Assembly: GCF_901709675.1 (NCBI RefSeq)
Contig: NC_051091.1
Span: forward strand, 4,438,967-4,502,966
Source of the DNA: Syngnathus acus
Taxonomy: Eukaryota; Chordata; Actinopteri; Syngnathiformes; Syngnathidae
DNA length: 64,000 nucleotides
Reading direction: 5' to 3'
In this document: positions 1 to 12,954 of the stretch, in pieces
How positions within the stretch are numbered: position 1 is the first letter of the stretch
How the letters are laid out: each line of letters starts with the position of its first letter
Notes under the pieces: generated by a model
The model's input: the letters and a program-made list of their open reading frames with translations, nothing else
What the model was told of the DNA's origin: nothing
Database searches by the model: none
Made by a program: the position numbers and the translations under genes

Positions 1-1048
1 GCTTTTCTTTGCCTCCCATCAGCAGCTATCATGTCTGCATGGACCAAAATAAGAGCAGGAACACAAAGATTGCCCATGTTTACTCAACTCTGATAGTGAG
101 CATGCCAACCACAGGCAAGGAATGGAAAAATGAAATATTATGTTCAGGTTTTGTTCTTTAAGTGTAACTTTTCAAAACATGCTTACTGTTAAACGCAGCT
201 TTCATTTCAAAAGTGTTGGCTCACTGGGTTTAGTGCTGAGAGGGACCAGTGAGACGTCTCAGAATATAAACATTATGAGATACAATCAATAGTGCTTTTA
301 TGCCCGCTGTAAAAATCAACCAAGTAAGTTACAAGATGAAATTACACTCATTACGACGGCATACAAATTTAAATGTGTCCCTGGATTTACGATTCGCATT
401 TCCTTTCTTGCAGCAAGAAAAACGCTGCTCCGTGGAGCCTAAACCACCCGCAAGGCATGGACATAGATGAACCCTGAGTGATCTCACTCGTTAGAAGAGT
501 CGGGTGGAAGTGGGACAAGTTGTGCTGTTAGGTTTAAGGATAACCATAGCGGTAAAAAAAATAAACAAAAATAAAAAATACAAGGACAGTGAAATTCCAA
601 AAACCTCATCAGTAGCAATAACTGTTCTGTTTATCTTTATAGTTTCTTTGTCATTAGGTTGGTTATTTGTTGACAACCATTTGGCAGTAAGTTAGCATTT
701 CATTTCTTGAAAGTTTTCTTTTCTGAAGACCAAACTAAAAATTATAGTCTGGCAACTTTTGGCTGAGACATGGATTAATATTTTAAAGCACTGGTTCTCA
801 ACTGGTGGGCTAGGGCCCAAAATTGGGCCGTGGATTCATTACAGGTTGGTCGTAGACGAAAAATGACGGGCTGCTTTGTTTCTGACACTACTGATACATG
901 AGACTGTTTTGAGTTATTTTGGGGGCTGGAACTGATTAAGTTCATTTCAATTAATTTCAACGAGGGAAATTAGTTTGTAATATTCAAGTAAATGAAGTTA
1001 CATGCTCGGTCACAGTATCCCGGTTCTTTTCAAATGTGTCCCACAAAC
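1..1048 (-). other. cdh4: cdh4 intron 7 (5' part only)
   Basis: The stretch begins with the weak exon 7 donor and runs off the window. I translated it mentally for an exon 8 starting KVQQY and found none. Apart from a hAT-like terminal remnant near 789-865, I see nothing in it. Confidence 0.8.
789..865. repeat. hAT-like terminal remnant
   Basis: The sequence opens with CACTGGTTCTCAACTGGTGGG, followed by paired GGGCCC/GGGCC blocks. This resembles the end of hAT elements whose tips read CAGTGGTTCTCAA. No matching inverted end or target duplication was found, so only one degenerate end survives. Confidence 0.4.
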
Positions 1049-1221
1049 CTCTCTGTCCAGACCAGCTGCAACTGTGACAATGTCTCCAGTCTCGCTGTTG
1101 ATGGTGAACATGTTGGGGATGGGGCTGTGGGGCGTCTGCGAGAGAATGCGGTAGCGGACCATACCGTTGGCCGTGGTGGCGTCATCCGAGTCGCTGGCTG
1201 TCACTTGCATAACAGACGAGC
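1049..1221 (-). CDS. cdh4: cdh4 exon 7: EC2 domain
   Basis: This exon supplies two bases to complete Gly124 and then 57 codons, mature residues 125-181. It covers most of the second extracellular cadherin repeat. ASDSDD holds Asp134 and Asp136, calcium ligands of the EC1/EC2 site. [22 protein letters not shown] is the conserved EC2 core and ends with the LDRE motif that serves the next linker. [11 protein letters not shown] points to CDH4. The acceptor is TTTTCTGTGGGCAG before 1221. The donor is GAG then GTTTGT at 1048, a weak site with T at positions +3 and +4. The phase out is 0, as needed for exon 8, which should begin KVQQY and is not found in the remaining 1 kb. The 173-bp length equals that expected from the N-cadherin protein over the same interval. 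Confidence 0.97.
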
Positions 1222-4200
1222 CTGCCCACAGAAAAGGTGATGACGTCTTAAACACTTTGAATAAATGACAAAAGTCAAGCTCAGAATATAAACATTGGTT
1301 GAAGTACAAAGAATGAGAAAGTTTGCTGCTGAAAATGACGTGCATGTTAGGTTTTGCTATTCTCCTTATTTTTTGCGGGTAAACAGTTTAGGACTTTGCT
1401 TTCAAATGAATCCCAATATGAGGCAAAGTACTGCTGCTTTTATTATAGTTGGGATCGTCAGAATGAGTCAAGGCCGAGTGCGTTTGTGTTCAGCGGGTCC
1501 ACATGTTACTACAAAAGGTTGTTTTGTTTCTGCAGCCTTCCTGAGGGCAATTATTGATGAATACATGTTTGTCAGATGGGCCTTCCGGTTCGACCGCGCA
1601 ATTAGAAACACTTTGTGCTAGAACAAGGAGAAATCTCTGGCTGAGTTTCTGGGAAAATGTTGCCATTTGAAGGTTGTTGCTATTGACGGGATAAAAAAAA
1701 AAAAAAAGAGGCTTGTGTAATGTAAAAATGCTAGAGTGAGCCGACAGTGAAAAAAGGCTGCATTTTCTTTAACTGACATTTTTTCCCGATAAAATCACGG
1801 CTGATCAGTGTCCGTGCTGGACCTCAGAGGGACTCACAGTAAATGGTCGTTCCTTCGGAGAGTAAATATGAATATGTTTTCAATCCATATTTTTCCATAA
1901 TGTATTTGACAAGACTGTCAAAGTCAAAGAAAAGTCAGCAGGTACATCCCCGTGACAGCGTAATTGTAGCCAAGAATTCCATTTCAAACCTCATTAAGCT
2001 AGAAAGCAGAGTTTGGCATATCCAGAAAGGAAAAGTTGACAGTTGAAAGAATGTCAAAAGTGAAAAAAAGGTCCAATTTCTGGAAAGTATGATCAGCCTC
2101 TTCACATTTTGGCTCTACTACCTTTCATTATAATAAGAAGATTCATGATCGCCTCATCTCATATACAAAGACGCCCGCCATGCCCAAAAGGGTTCATCTC
2201 AGAGCCTGTTTAATTCCTCTTTAATTTGAATACTAATACCGAATCCTAATTGCTTTTTCACCAAAATCACTGGAGGTGAACACAATTTTTCTGCTGGCAA
2301 ATGCAAATATTATTGGTCATTTTGCTCGTGTGTTATTCGTGACCTATATGAGGCTCTTCCACGCTTTCTGCCAGAATCAACTTCTGCCTCTCATATTTGA
2401 AGAAATTAGAGAAAGAAGGCTGGATATCAACAAACGGTATGAAATCGCCAAATCGAAAGTGAAGAGGGGAATTAACAAAGTGGAAATCCACAAAGTGAGC
2501 AGCCATGAGAGTCTTATCGGAGCAGGAGAAATTGGGGTGGAAGTGCAGGTTGAGGAGGGAAGCAAGTCAGGAGAAAAGGCTGAAATAGTGAATCTTGTGG
2601 AAAACAATGAGGCGACGCAGGGTGCTGATAGCCTCTAATGGAGCCCGCTGCTCCCAGAGGAACAAAAAGGAAAGTAACTTTGGAAACTCGCCATTACCGC
2701 ATGAGGTCACTGGCAGCCATTGCTAGCTCCATGCAAAGATCGCATTCCATGCAAGAGGGGATTTTCGAAATACGGCAGAGTGGTTCTGTCTGATGGTCTC
2801 GGACAGTTTGGCAAGATGAACTGACATAATTGCATACTTTCAGTCACACAAATCGTTTGGGGGAGAAAAAGGCATCCTGTTGTAGGCTTTGTATCCATTC
2901 TTTGAATTGTTTTCCATTCTAATCAGTTCTTGATTTCTAATATGCAACAACTGATTACAAAACAGCAGTTCTGAGTTTATCAGAGAAGATTACAGTGTGT
3001 GTCTAATATTTTGCGACCAGAAAAGTCATCTAAATGCCAAAATCTAAATATGAATTTCAGTCATAATAAAGAAAAAGAAATCATACACTCTAAGCCATAG
3101 GTGTCAAACTCAAGGCCCGGGGGCCAGATACGGCCTGCCACATCATTTTATGTGGCCCGCAAAGACCAATTTTGCATCGGCTTTGCGTCATTACAAAAAT
3201 TGTAAATTGTCTTCACTTTTCAAATATAGAAATATTGCTAGCAATTTTTATTACCATTCATCTTCTGAAACAATTTGAACAGTTTTGACTCGTCTCTGAT
3301 TTCAAAACTAGTCATTCATAAGTTTGCTGTGTAGCCTATACTGTAAATAATATAAGGCATTGACAGTCATAATAGCCCTCCGAGGGAAACTATGACTTCA
3401 ATGCAGCCCGCGATAAAAATTAGTTTGATACTCCTGCTCTAAGCTTTGTGGTTATATAAGATATCACTTTTATACTGACTATGGCAGAATAAACACCTTT
3501 TTGATAACATTTTGCGTGACACTTACACTTTCACCCGAATCACAGTTATCAAAATAGTTTCTTCCACATCCTCCTCACTTTTTCAGTCAGCGAAATCATT
3601 ATCAGCTGCAGAGCAAGTGTCGTCGTAGCGCGACTAGCACCTCGCCTGCTAATACAGCTGACTACTAAATGTGAGATTGTTGCGAGCGATGGATTTAATC
3701 AACCCTGTGTACACTGTGGATGAGATGAAAAATAGGAAGAGGGCGATGATCACTGTTAATTCTGTAGCTGCTGTACATGTAATGAAATCAAATACATGAC
3801 TTAAGATTTCACACGTTAGTAGGTCAGAATTAATTACTTGGAAAATCTGAACTCTCGTGAGAGTGAATAGGTCTATAAATGGCGGCGTCCATTTTTCATG
3901 ATTAATACTTTGTAAATTGAAAGTCCCCGTACAGTGAAAATAAAACCTATTTTACATTTGTCACAGCGCAACGAACAGTGTTGTCATCAGGCCTGTCGAA
4001 TTTGAATAAATAATTTAAAAAATAAGTCGCCAGGTATAACAAGGCTCCAAAATCAGTGCCTGTCACCAAAACACGTCCCTGTACAAAAAGTAATAATTGT
4101 ACATAAATTGTTCTCAGTCTTTGCATGTTTTTAGCTTTTCCATATAAATGTTAGCTTTTTCTTTTATATATTTACCGTATTTATTTTGTATGTACGAATT

Positions 4201-5531
4201 GTCAATAGAAAGAGTGGCTTCAAGTGAGCCGGAAACGAACCACACAGATGGCCATCAAAATCATTTCAGGACCGTTAAAAAATGTATTCTGGAGCCATGC
4301 GCGCACGTTTGGTGCTGTGGCGAGGTGACAAACAAAGCTGGCTCAAATTGATGTTTGCTGTTGCTTTGCTTCCCTCACGGTGTAACATCTGGTGACGGTA
4401 ATGCTTCCCGGTAGATCTCTTTGGTGGCTTTCATGCTACATTACTTTGGGAGATATGCTGTAGTGCTTCACTGAACCTTTGATAAGTGTGTCTGCAGACG
4501 ATGCTGCTTGCTATATGGGTGTGTGTGCGTGCATGTTCTCCTTTACTTGCCAATGGTTGGATAAATCTGAAAAAAAAAGATGTGTAAAAGTAAATATTTA
4601 TGCTTTAATGCCTTGTTCTTTTCTATTTCTTTTTGCACAACTTCAGTTGAACAGCAACTAGCTCATTTCATATCTGAATCGTAAAAAACAGGTTATTGTT
4701 CTGTTAAAATTTATTTCATGGTTAAGGGTTGTTTCCAAAGCGCAATTTGACCTGAAGTGAACCTTAACTGGATCCATTATTCGTGTAGCACAATATTTTT
4801 ATTCTTGTGATCTTCAACTTTGTTTCCTAATTAAAACAAATCTATTCAGGAAGCAATAACATGACTTGTTTTACATCAAACACAGACAGGAGCAACTACG
4901 TCGTAGACGAAACCCCCCCCGTTAATTTGGTTGACAAAACGCATTCTCATCAAACCTGCATTCAAGCGCAACACAATTGCCCTTTTACATTCTCATATTG
5001 AACTAAGCAGTGAGCATGACAATGATGAAATATACAAAAAAAAAGACAGAGAAATGTCTGGTTGCTCTCTCTAATTAGGTTTTCTGTATATAGATCCACG
5101 CTCCACTGAGACGAACCCCCCCCTCCTCTCCCCACACGGACACACATCACGCCTTCCTATATTGTTTACAAATCCCCTTGAGATAAAACTTTGCAACAGA
5201 ACAATAACTGAACGCTGTGAAAACAAACACGGGTCCTCAGGGTCTGATTGTTAGAACAAGAGTTCGTCCAGTCGAGACAAGAAATCTACTTAAACATTCC
5301 GCTCTCGTATTTAGCTTGCAACTGACCACGGCTCTGTTCCTTAATACTCTGGCAAGAGCAACTTCTTTCTATGGTCCACAGCGTTTGCTAATAAAACATA
5401 CAATGTTATAGACATGTCTCATGAAGCGAACAAACTCCAAAAACAAGTGCTTCCCACAGTAGGAAAACCTGTTCCAGTTATACTGACTTCGCTTTGACTG
5501 TCATGCATATTGGCCTCGGCTTTGGTCTTAC
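1222..5531 (-). other. cdh4: cdh4 intron 6
   Basis: This 4.3-kb intron is bounded by the exon 6 donor GTAAGA and the exon 7 acceptor GGGCAG. It holds one complete hAT-type element (3096-3436), an A-rich tract near 1692-1706, and a 120-codon plus-strand open frame (2276-2638) that I judge to be chance. Nothing else is recognisable. Confidence 0.9.
3088..3444 (+). mobile_element. Short non-autonomous hAT-type element, copy A
   Basis: The element spans 3096-3436 (341 bp), flanked by perfect 8-bp direct repeats CTCTAAGC at 3088-3095 and 3437-3444. Its ends, CATAGGTGTCAAACTC and GTTTGATACTCCTG, are imperfect inverted repeats. Just inside the left end lies a GC-rich block (GGCCCGGGGGCCAGATACGG) and inside the right end a GCAGCCCGCG block. 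The middle is AT-rich and has no transposase coding. Its sequence is shared with copies at 6679, 19728 and 48155; copies C and D lie in the opposite orientation. Confidence 0.9.
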
Positions 5532-5676
5532 CTGGTTTGGATCCTTCAGCTACTGAGCCGTTGTACACTTGATTCTTAAACTCGGGCCTGTTGTCATTCA
5601 TGTCAATCACGTAGATGTATAAATCGATTGGATTCTCCACCTGGTTGCCGTTCATGTCCACCGCGTGGGCCCGCAG
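5532..5676 (-). CDS. cdh4: cdh4 exon 6: HAV motif, EC1/EC2 calcium linker, start of EC2
   Basis: This exon encodes 48 full codons plus the first base of a Gly codon, mature positions 76-124. It begins [11 protein letters not shown]; the HAV tripeptide falls at mature residues 79-81, as in E-, N-, P- and R-cadherin. The linker DMNDNRPEF (Asp100, Asn102, Asp103, Asn104) binds the three calcium ions that stiffen the EC1-EC2 junction. EC2 then opens with [14 protein letters not shown], which includes an N-glycosylation sequon (NGS, residue 114). [12 protein letters not shown] and QVYNGSV are R-cadherin-like; N-cadherin has IVINVIDMNDN and QVWNGTV. The exon is 145 bp, the standard size of classical cadherin exon 6. 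The acceptor is TTTGCGTTCACAG before 5676 and the donor CAG then GTAAGA at 5531. The split Gly codon is completed by the first two bases of exon 7. Confidence 0.98.
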
Positions 5677-6670
5677 CTGTGAACGCAAATAACCACGTCA
5701 TTGTTACGATTCAACTCGAGGAATGAACAGCGAGGATAGATCTTGACAGCGAGGCTCTCGGTCCAACTTTGACTTGTTCAATAACAGCTTCATTTAATTG
5801 GCTATGGTTTTATGAGATGGATTTATTTGTGGAAGCAAATGTAAGATGATGGCAGCGTTGGTGAATGTGGCCGTTTTGCTTGAACAGATCTGACAACCGT
5901 AATGGCCACTCACTTGAGTTGTCTTAATCTATAAGGCTGCTTTCACACCCTCATTTCTCTCCCATAACAACACTTGGCAGGGATTGAATGTAACCATCTT
6001 GGCTGTGTGACCCACATATATTGTATATTCACTAGAAACTTAAATTCTTCATCCACAGAAGATTATTTAAAGCGGCATCAAACATGGCTGCCAATCGGAA
6101 TGTACTAAAGCACAGTCCCACCTATCAGCAGAGCGCTGATGCAGGTGGAGCTACATCTCGGGAGAGCCACGGCCATTTACGAGAGCCTTCCTGAGCCACT
6201 TAATGACCCTCAAAGTGCAATTTTCCCATTGGCTGAGCCACAGCGACGACGACAACAAATAGAGTAGCTCAATTTGCTTTCGCTGCAGTGAATATGGCAC
6301 GCTGAAAGATGCGCAACTTCATTAAGTACGATTGCTGGTGTGCAAGCATGTGTGATAACAAAGCCGCATTTTTGTTTGCATTTGTTTATGACTCTGTTTA
6401 CTTAGGCCGTGTTGCGCGTGGATTTATATGTGTTATTCAGCATGCATGCCTCCGTGTCCTTGGTGTGTGTGTGTTCCTTGGAATATGCCCTGGAGATGGA
6501 TGGGGCAGTGTGTTTGTTTCTCCTGTCTGGTCGAAAAAAATGTAAATGTGATCTGTGGGCTTGGAGGAATGTATGGGCTTTGCAAAAGTACGCGTGAAAT
6601 GACATTGGTATTCTGTTGGACCAGTTTTGGTGGAGCCTGTACACCTGAGCTTGTGTTTGCTCATTTGTCC

Positions 6671-6993
6671 TTTTAAAGCGTCAAACTCAAGGCCCGGGGG
6701 CCCGATACGGCCCGCCACATCATTTTATGTGGCCCGCGAAGACAGATCAACTTCATGTGTCAGAGGTAAAATTACAAATTCACTTCACTCTTAAATAATA
6801 GAGATATTGGTAGCAATTCTTTTTATTACCATTCATCTTTTTAAAATATTTGAACAGTTTTTACTAGTCTCTGATTTCAGAATTAGTTCGTCATTAATTG
6901 TGCAGTTATAGTAGTAGTCATAATACCCCTCCAAAAAAAACTGACTACGATGCGGCCCACGACATAAATGAGTTTGACAACAGTGTTTTAAAG
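6671..6993 (+). mobile_element. Short non-autonomous hAT-type element, copy B
   Basis: The element covers 6679-6985 (307 bp), with perfect 8-bp flanking repeats TTTTAAAG at 6671-6678 and 6986-6993. It has the same orientation and GC-rich end blocks as copy A. The left tip is shortened: it reads CGTCAAACTC where the other copies have CAGGGGTGTCAAA. The right end is GAGTTTGACAACAGTG. The interior shows deletions relative to copy A and no coding capacity. Confidence 0.9.
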
Positions 6994-7766
6994 TAATAGA
7001 GAACCAAATTTCAATCACGTTTACACACACCTTTGACTTTCATAGTCCACAAAGTCAGCAAACTATACTTGAAAAGTTTCTATGTAGAACTTATCTTTTG
7101 TCTTGGGTGACTGAGGCTCACTAAAATTCGTGTGCTCGTACAACACAACTAAGCGCAAAATCCTAAATGTCATTTGCCCGATTGCTTTGCTGAGTCACAG
7201 GAGCTTTGGCTGACAAAGCTAAACGCAAACTCCGATCCACTCTCTCCACTTCCCCCCTAGTGCAAGTCTGTCAAAAACAGAGGGGGCATCTTTCTGTTCA
7301 CGCCAGCGGCCAACTAACAAGCTAAGTTTGGCCCGTAAGAGCTCGGTGGTGCTTGGAAATTCCTGTCAAGTTGGAATAAAATGAGAGATGGGTTAAATTT
7401 CTCCTGGGCCGATCGCTTGCAACATTCTCTAACCCTAAATCATCCATCACGTGGCAAGCAGCAACGGGTCCGCACAAGTCTAATTAGGGGCCCCATTCAA
7501 GGAGAAGAGTCCTCCAACTAATACACTCGCTCCCTCATACGGTGTGACTCTTTCCGAGGGACTAATAATCTGGCAGGGTTATCGATCCCAATTCACTGGC
7601 TGAAACCGCGTGCGGGCAACAAACACGCATACGTGTTCGTTCACACGTCCTAAGCGCATAAGTTAAGAAGGCAGTCATCTAAAACGGAAAGGAAAACATC
7701 CTCAAAAGTACAAGACAATTCAATCAAGAAGACATTCCTCTGAAGGTTTGAGTTTGTTCATACGCC

Positions 7767-7783
7767 GTGTGTGTGTGTGTGTT
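7767..7783. repeat. (GT)n microsatellite, short
   Basis: About eight GT units in cdh4 intron 5. Confidence 0.85.
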
Positions 7784-8208
7784 GGCAGAGGCGCTGAAGT
7801 GATCAACTCCCCTTTATTCCATCTCTCCTCGGAGACAGGCGCATGCGTTTGCATTCGTTCTATCAGCAGCGCGGCCATCCATCACGCTGACAGGCAGCAC
7901 AGCCAGCACAGGTCTGATTCTCTTGTGGCACCTTGAGTGGAGGTGTCACACTCTTTGGCGATATCAACTCAAAGCTGCAATGTGTGTATATTAACCAACG
8001 GCCTGATATTAAAGGAGCTCTCATGTGCTCTGCATATTTAATTCACAGTAAAGCAGTTTACACCAGCTTCCGGAGGGGACGCTCGACTCTTTACCATCTC
8101 GTTGGGTGCATGTGATGACGAAGCGTGCTTGCCGCATTTTGTCATAACGTTGAACGGGAGGAGTACAATATGTGAGTGGAGGAACCTCCACCTGCTTATG
8201 CCATAAAC

Positions 8209-8290
8209 CAGCACTTCTCAATTATTTTCTGTTCTGCCCTTCCAGGAAGAAGAAAATATTTCACCCTTCACCCCAACTCTCCTCAGTGGC
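8209..8290. repeat. Possible hAT-like terminal remnant
   Basis: The stretch begins CAGCACTTCTCAATTATTTT and is followed by a GAAGAAGAAAA block, a pattern I associate with the ends of a teleost hAT family. Neither the opposite end nor a duplicated target was located, so the right limit is a guess. Confidence 0.35.
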
Positions 8291-8514
8291 TATAAATAGC
8301 CTATAAAATGTAATAAGTAAACCTCTGCATAACATTGGATTGGTTAACATATTCCCTGGGGTACAATGCATTGCCTGCCCCACTATTTGAGGTGGTGGTT
8401 TTTAAATAGAAGAGAAAACATGCGGCCGTGTTTGCATTGGAGCTAACTAGACCAGCTTGGGCGGAAAAGTCAATCTGGCATCGAAGATAGAAAATGATTT
8501 GTTTCTTGTCTTAC

Positions 8515-8670
8515 ATGGAAGGAGGCTCTCTCCTCTCGGTCCAGGGGTTGGGTGACAAACATGTTGCCGCTGATGGGGTCGATGTTGTAAATGCCGCTGG
8601 GGGGCTGATCGGCACCCGCCCCAGTGATGCTATAGCGGATGCCGACATCTTTGTCCTGGTCCGAGCGAAT
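8515..8670 (-). CDS. cdh4: cdh4 exon 5: body of EC1
   Basis: This exon encodes 52 residues, mature positions 24-75, running from IRSDQDKD to ERASFH. It forms most of the first extracellular cadherin repeat, the domain that makes trans contact with cadherins on neighbouring cells. [13 protein letters not shown] and [14 protein letters not shown] are the conserved EC1 signatures. The LDRE motif places calcium ligands Asp67 and Glu69 exactly where they sit in N- and E-cadherin. At 156 bp it has the standard size of classical cadherin exon 5. The acceptor is CTCTTTCCTCAG before 8670. The donor is CAT then GTAAGA at 8514. Both junctions are phase 0. The residues between ADQPP and SGNMF (SGIYNIDPI) differ from human R-cadherin as I recall it, which is ordinary fish-to-mammal divergence. 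Confidence 0.97.
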
Positions 8671-11600
8671 CTGAGGAAAGAGTCAGAGAGGAAACATCAA
8701 ATCAATCATTTTGTTTTAAATATGACATGCCAAGTATGGGCTGATGTCTTGTCAACTCGATGATATGAACAAAAGCAGAGATGGTCATGTGACATTTTCT
8801 TTGCAAACTTGAGGAGTAAATGTGACTTCCTTTTAGCTACCAAGGTGCAGAACGGGAAGCTTGCCGCCGCCGGGATGATGAAACCTGATAATTGCCAAGA
8901 ACAAACGTCTTTGTGTGATATCCCATTGTGCACCTGGGGTGTTATTAACACATAATGCAGAGGAACATGTTTTCTTCTCAACACCTTTCAGCATTTCGCT
9001 TTTGCTCCAACAATAAAAATATCAATACTTTTGGTCAGCGCCAAGCTGACAAATAAGGATGGATTTGTAGGACTTCTTTTTGTGGCATTGATTTTCATTA
9101 CCTTCCCAAAAGTCACCGTCATTAGAGTGACAGATCGGATCGCTCGGTTACAGTTACTGATGGAACAGTCGCACCTCCGCATCCTTTTTACGACGCTGAA
9201 CGAAGTGCATTGATCAGTCAACGCGGTAAAAATAAAAGGGCTTGTGTTGATGAAAATTTGAATCTATGACTCTTACATAGTTTTGACATTTATTTATTTA
9301 TTGGTGAGAATGTGATCAATTGCAAGTGTCTAGAACTTTTGAATTCAGTTAAGCTAACAGACAGCGAAACGTGGAATTGTTCGTTACCGGTTCATGCCCC
9401 TAAGACACGTGTAAAAGATGAAATTGCAGTTTGAGCATGATACGACCTTTAACCCACTACCCTGAATCATTCCACTTTTCACCCTGTTGAAGACAACGTT
9501 GCATGATGCTACGTTTGGGGTTTCTTCTCCCTTGCTCAAGGGGCAACAAAAGCATGCTAGCATCTCTCACAATCATGCTTTCCATCAGCACGCTCATAAT
9601 ATATTTTCTCAAACGGATTTTTTTTTTGGCGATTGTTTAAATGGGTCTGAACCATTACTTTGGTTACAATTCAGAGGCAATAATCACCGTCTCAAATGGA
9701 GAAAAGTGAAAGCTTGAATCATCTTTCTCTTCCTCTCCTATGCAATTTCCCCGCTCTGCGAGTCTGCAGCTCATGCATGAAAATGAAATAACTTCATCCG
9801 TTCAGCTTTGACGGCGGCTTCTGCATAAAACATCTCTCTGTTTGAACATGATACCCTCTCTCTTAATTTCCACACTTGTCTTCCCGCAGCCACGGAGCAT
9901 GCACACCTTTGCTGTAAACCTTTTTCACAGGTTACAGTTTTCCTTCCGTCGGCACGGCAACGGATGTCTATCAGTCATGTCGCCGAGCAGACGCAGCAAT
10001 CTCCGGATGGTTCTGTTCTACTGATTCCATTTGCATTTCCCACTGCCCATTGTTTATCTGCCAAAGTCAGATTCATTAATGAAAACAATTTTATTCACTT
10101 TGAATTCCAAGTGAACAACTAGAAAAACATGTTAATGCCAACGACTAGTCCAAGAGGCAGCTTAGTGTGAAATGTTTGGCAGCTACAAGTCACAATGTGT
10201 TCACAAAGTGTGGAACAAGCTCAGTTCAATAATTCAACCCCCCCCCACCCGCCCACTACCCCATCCTCTCAATTCCTTGTCATCGTATGTTGCCGTAATC
10301 GTAAAGCGGTCCCCATGTAGTTAACATGTTGCTGCAATATTCCTAACGTGACCTCTGCTGCCAAGCCCGTTTAACATTCCACACTGCCGCCACCTGAGAT
10401 CGCATGTCACATTCGCTGGTGTATCTTAATAAGCAGACGATATGCGAATAAATGGCATAAATGAAGAAGCCTGACTTCTCCGAGTCCTGGGAATCCCATG
10501 AGTGACAACTCCGCAATTGAACCATTTGAAAGGAATACTAATGACAAAAGCTCAGATTCGTTTCTTCCATCCTCCCCGAGCGCTGTCTTTCTTTCACTCT
10601 ATCGCCATCGTCTATCTGGAGTTCTCTTTCTTATTGGAGTAGTTCCCAGCGGAGTGACTGGCTACTAATCAGGCTAAAAATAGCAGAGAAAGGCAGATGT
10701 AAGGGACTTAACTTGATGTCTGTCTCCCTCAGATCAGACCAGACATCAGATAAGTGACCTATTTGTAGCTCTTTGAGAGTGATTTCCTTGATTACTGACA
10801 ACTACTGGGATCCTCTGGGACAAAGCTATCAGCGTGAGAAGAAAAATGGCAAAGGGTGGAGGGAGGGAGAGAGGCACTGGAACTGAGAACTGGGTGGAGT
10901 TAGAGAAGATTAGATGAAAAATTATTGTTGTGTGAAGCTCCTGGGGGTGACACGGGACATGCAAAAAGGGATATTCATTGAGCGGAGTGACTCGCTGCCT
11001 AATTAGTGTAACACGAATGTTCCGTCTGTCCAAATCTACTTTGATTGATCCGACCCTGTGCGATGACCCCAGCAGAAAAACACAACTAAATTTCAGCAAA
11101 CTAACTTTGCTTTTCATATGTTTAACACACATCTGGCTGTTGTTTCGTTGATAGTATAAAGCTTCCAGGGGCTACAAATATTCCCACCATAAGGTTATTG
11201 AAGGACAATGTCAGACAGGGACCTCGATGTAGTACAGACAGTATGGTGGTCTACTAACCGTAATGGGCTAATGGAACATAATAATGTGAAACTGTGGGTT
11301 TATACACTTTGGTGGCCATTTTATGTCTTATGTCCACTTAATGGCTCAGGCATGTGTTGCAGTCCTTCATTTCAAAGCTTTTTGCAGGCAGTCATTCAGT
11401 TTCCCATCATGGTGCGTGAAACACCCCCCTGCAGGTTTCAAAAGCAAAGGCCACAATGGAGAGAGAACGCAAAACACAGCTCCAGCGACCGAAGCAATAC
11501 TTGACAGCAGCAACCTTTGTGACGATTCAGTTGTTTGTTTTGCATTTAAATTGGGCATAGTCTCTAATAACTGCTGAACCATTTAGGTTGAAATTGCAAG

Positions 11601-11690
11601 ACTGACTCCGTACTCAGTATTTGGATCCAACTAGTCCAGCGAGTGTAAAAGAAAAGAGTTGCACATTAAAGATTCTGATTTAGATCTGGA

Positions 11691-11770
11691 AAAACAAACA
11701 AAAATAGTAAATAAAAATAAATAAACAAATAAATAAAAATAATAAACAAACAAACAAACAAACAAGCAAG
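11691..11770. repeat. (AAAC/AAAT)n low-complexity tract
   Basis: A simple tract of tetranucleotides, mostly AAAT in the first half and AAAC in the second, about 80 bp long, in intron 4. Confidence 0.9.
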
Positions 11771-12954
11771 AATAAATCTGTTCACTTTAGGATCACCGTG
11801 AACTGCTGTGTTAAGTGGCATTATCAAAAGCAAGTGCTCGTCTGAAAAAGCACATCGTTGACAATTCCTGTTTGATCGCGTCTCATGGCTCCCTGCTGTT
11901 ACATCTGTGTATTCCACGATGAGCGCAATGCGGACGGCGACACTAAACGCCCTCCCTCCGAAATGTATGCTTTGCATTGCTTCATTGCCCGCTGCTGCTG
12001 TGCTGCTCATCCGAGATGATGCGCTCCACTTTTGATCGGTAAGATGCATTCCAGTCTGATAGGCCGACCGCTCACACAGAACAATATTCCATAAGCGAAA
12101 ACGGTCAAGCGGTTGATGAAATAAAATGGTAGGTCGACAAAAGATAGAGACGGCCTTAAGACTTAATTTGCTGCCAAATACGGTGACGACCGTACATATA
12201 TTCCACTGACTATAAAGAGTCTCGGGGGAGGTGTTTAGCTGCGTTATTAAAGGAGAATGCTGCGGCTTGCTTTATAAATAGTCACACAGGAGGTTTGTAA
12301 GAGAAAAGTGGCAAAGGGCTCTGCTTTAATACCTCTCAAATGATTCGTTGACAGCCAACATTGCGCAGTGTTTCCAGATACTCAAAGAGCACGACGGTAG
12401 GGGTCGGGAACAAAAGAGAAAACGATTAAAGCTCCAAGCGGCTTTGAGATATAATGTGTTTTTGACTCGTTTGTTGAGATATGTTTTGCTGTTCCATGTT
12501 TGGGTTGCCACTTTACTATATCATTGGTTGAAATCACTACTTGCTCTGATTAGTCACTCAGTGTAGTTTCAAAAATTATTTTTCAGTCCAGATGTTGAAC
12601 AAACACAATTTAAGATCGGGATGATATCCAAGGCAAAATGAAATTGTCAGAAAGTGAAATCCAGATATTGTTTTGGTAAAATATTTCAGTCAACTAATAG
12701 CTAACAGTCTCTTAAATTTGAACTTAAAGCCATTTGCTCTTTTCACACTCCTTCAATGAGAATTTAATCGGCTCCATTGTCTGATTTTTGACGAGTTACC
12801 CAGCGGACAGAACAGCTTCCCGATTTTTACATTTTGTAGCTTTAAAAAATAGATGAGATGCTTTCTCAAGCATGCCCTTGTGCTCATGCATGCGCGTCAC
12901 TGCCTCCACCTCAGACCGTTAACCAGACGGCGGAATGAAATGTAGGACCGGGCT

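Larger units (their letters stand above)
5677..8514 (-). other. cdh4: cdh4 intron 5
   Basis: This 2.8-kb intron runs from the exon 5 donor GTAAGA to the exon 6 acceptor TTCACAG. It contains hAT-type copy B (6679-6985), a short GT run (7767-7783) and a possible hAT end at 8209-8290. The rest is unremarkable. Confidence 0.9.

Noticed and set aside
2276-2638. 120-codon plus-strand open frame in intron 6 with a Lys/Glu-rich second half
   Set aside because: It begins at a GTG, has no recognisable domain or splice context and lies inside a cdh4 intron. The charged composition follows from the purine-rich sequence.
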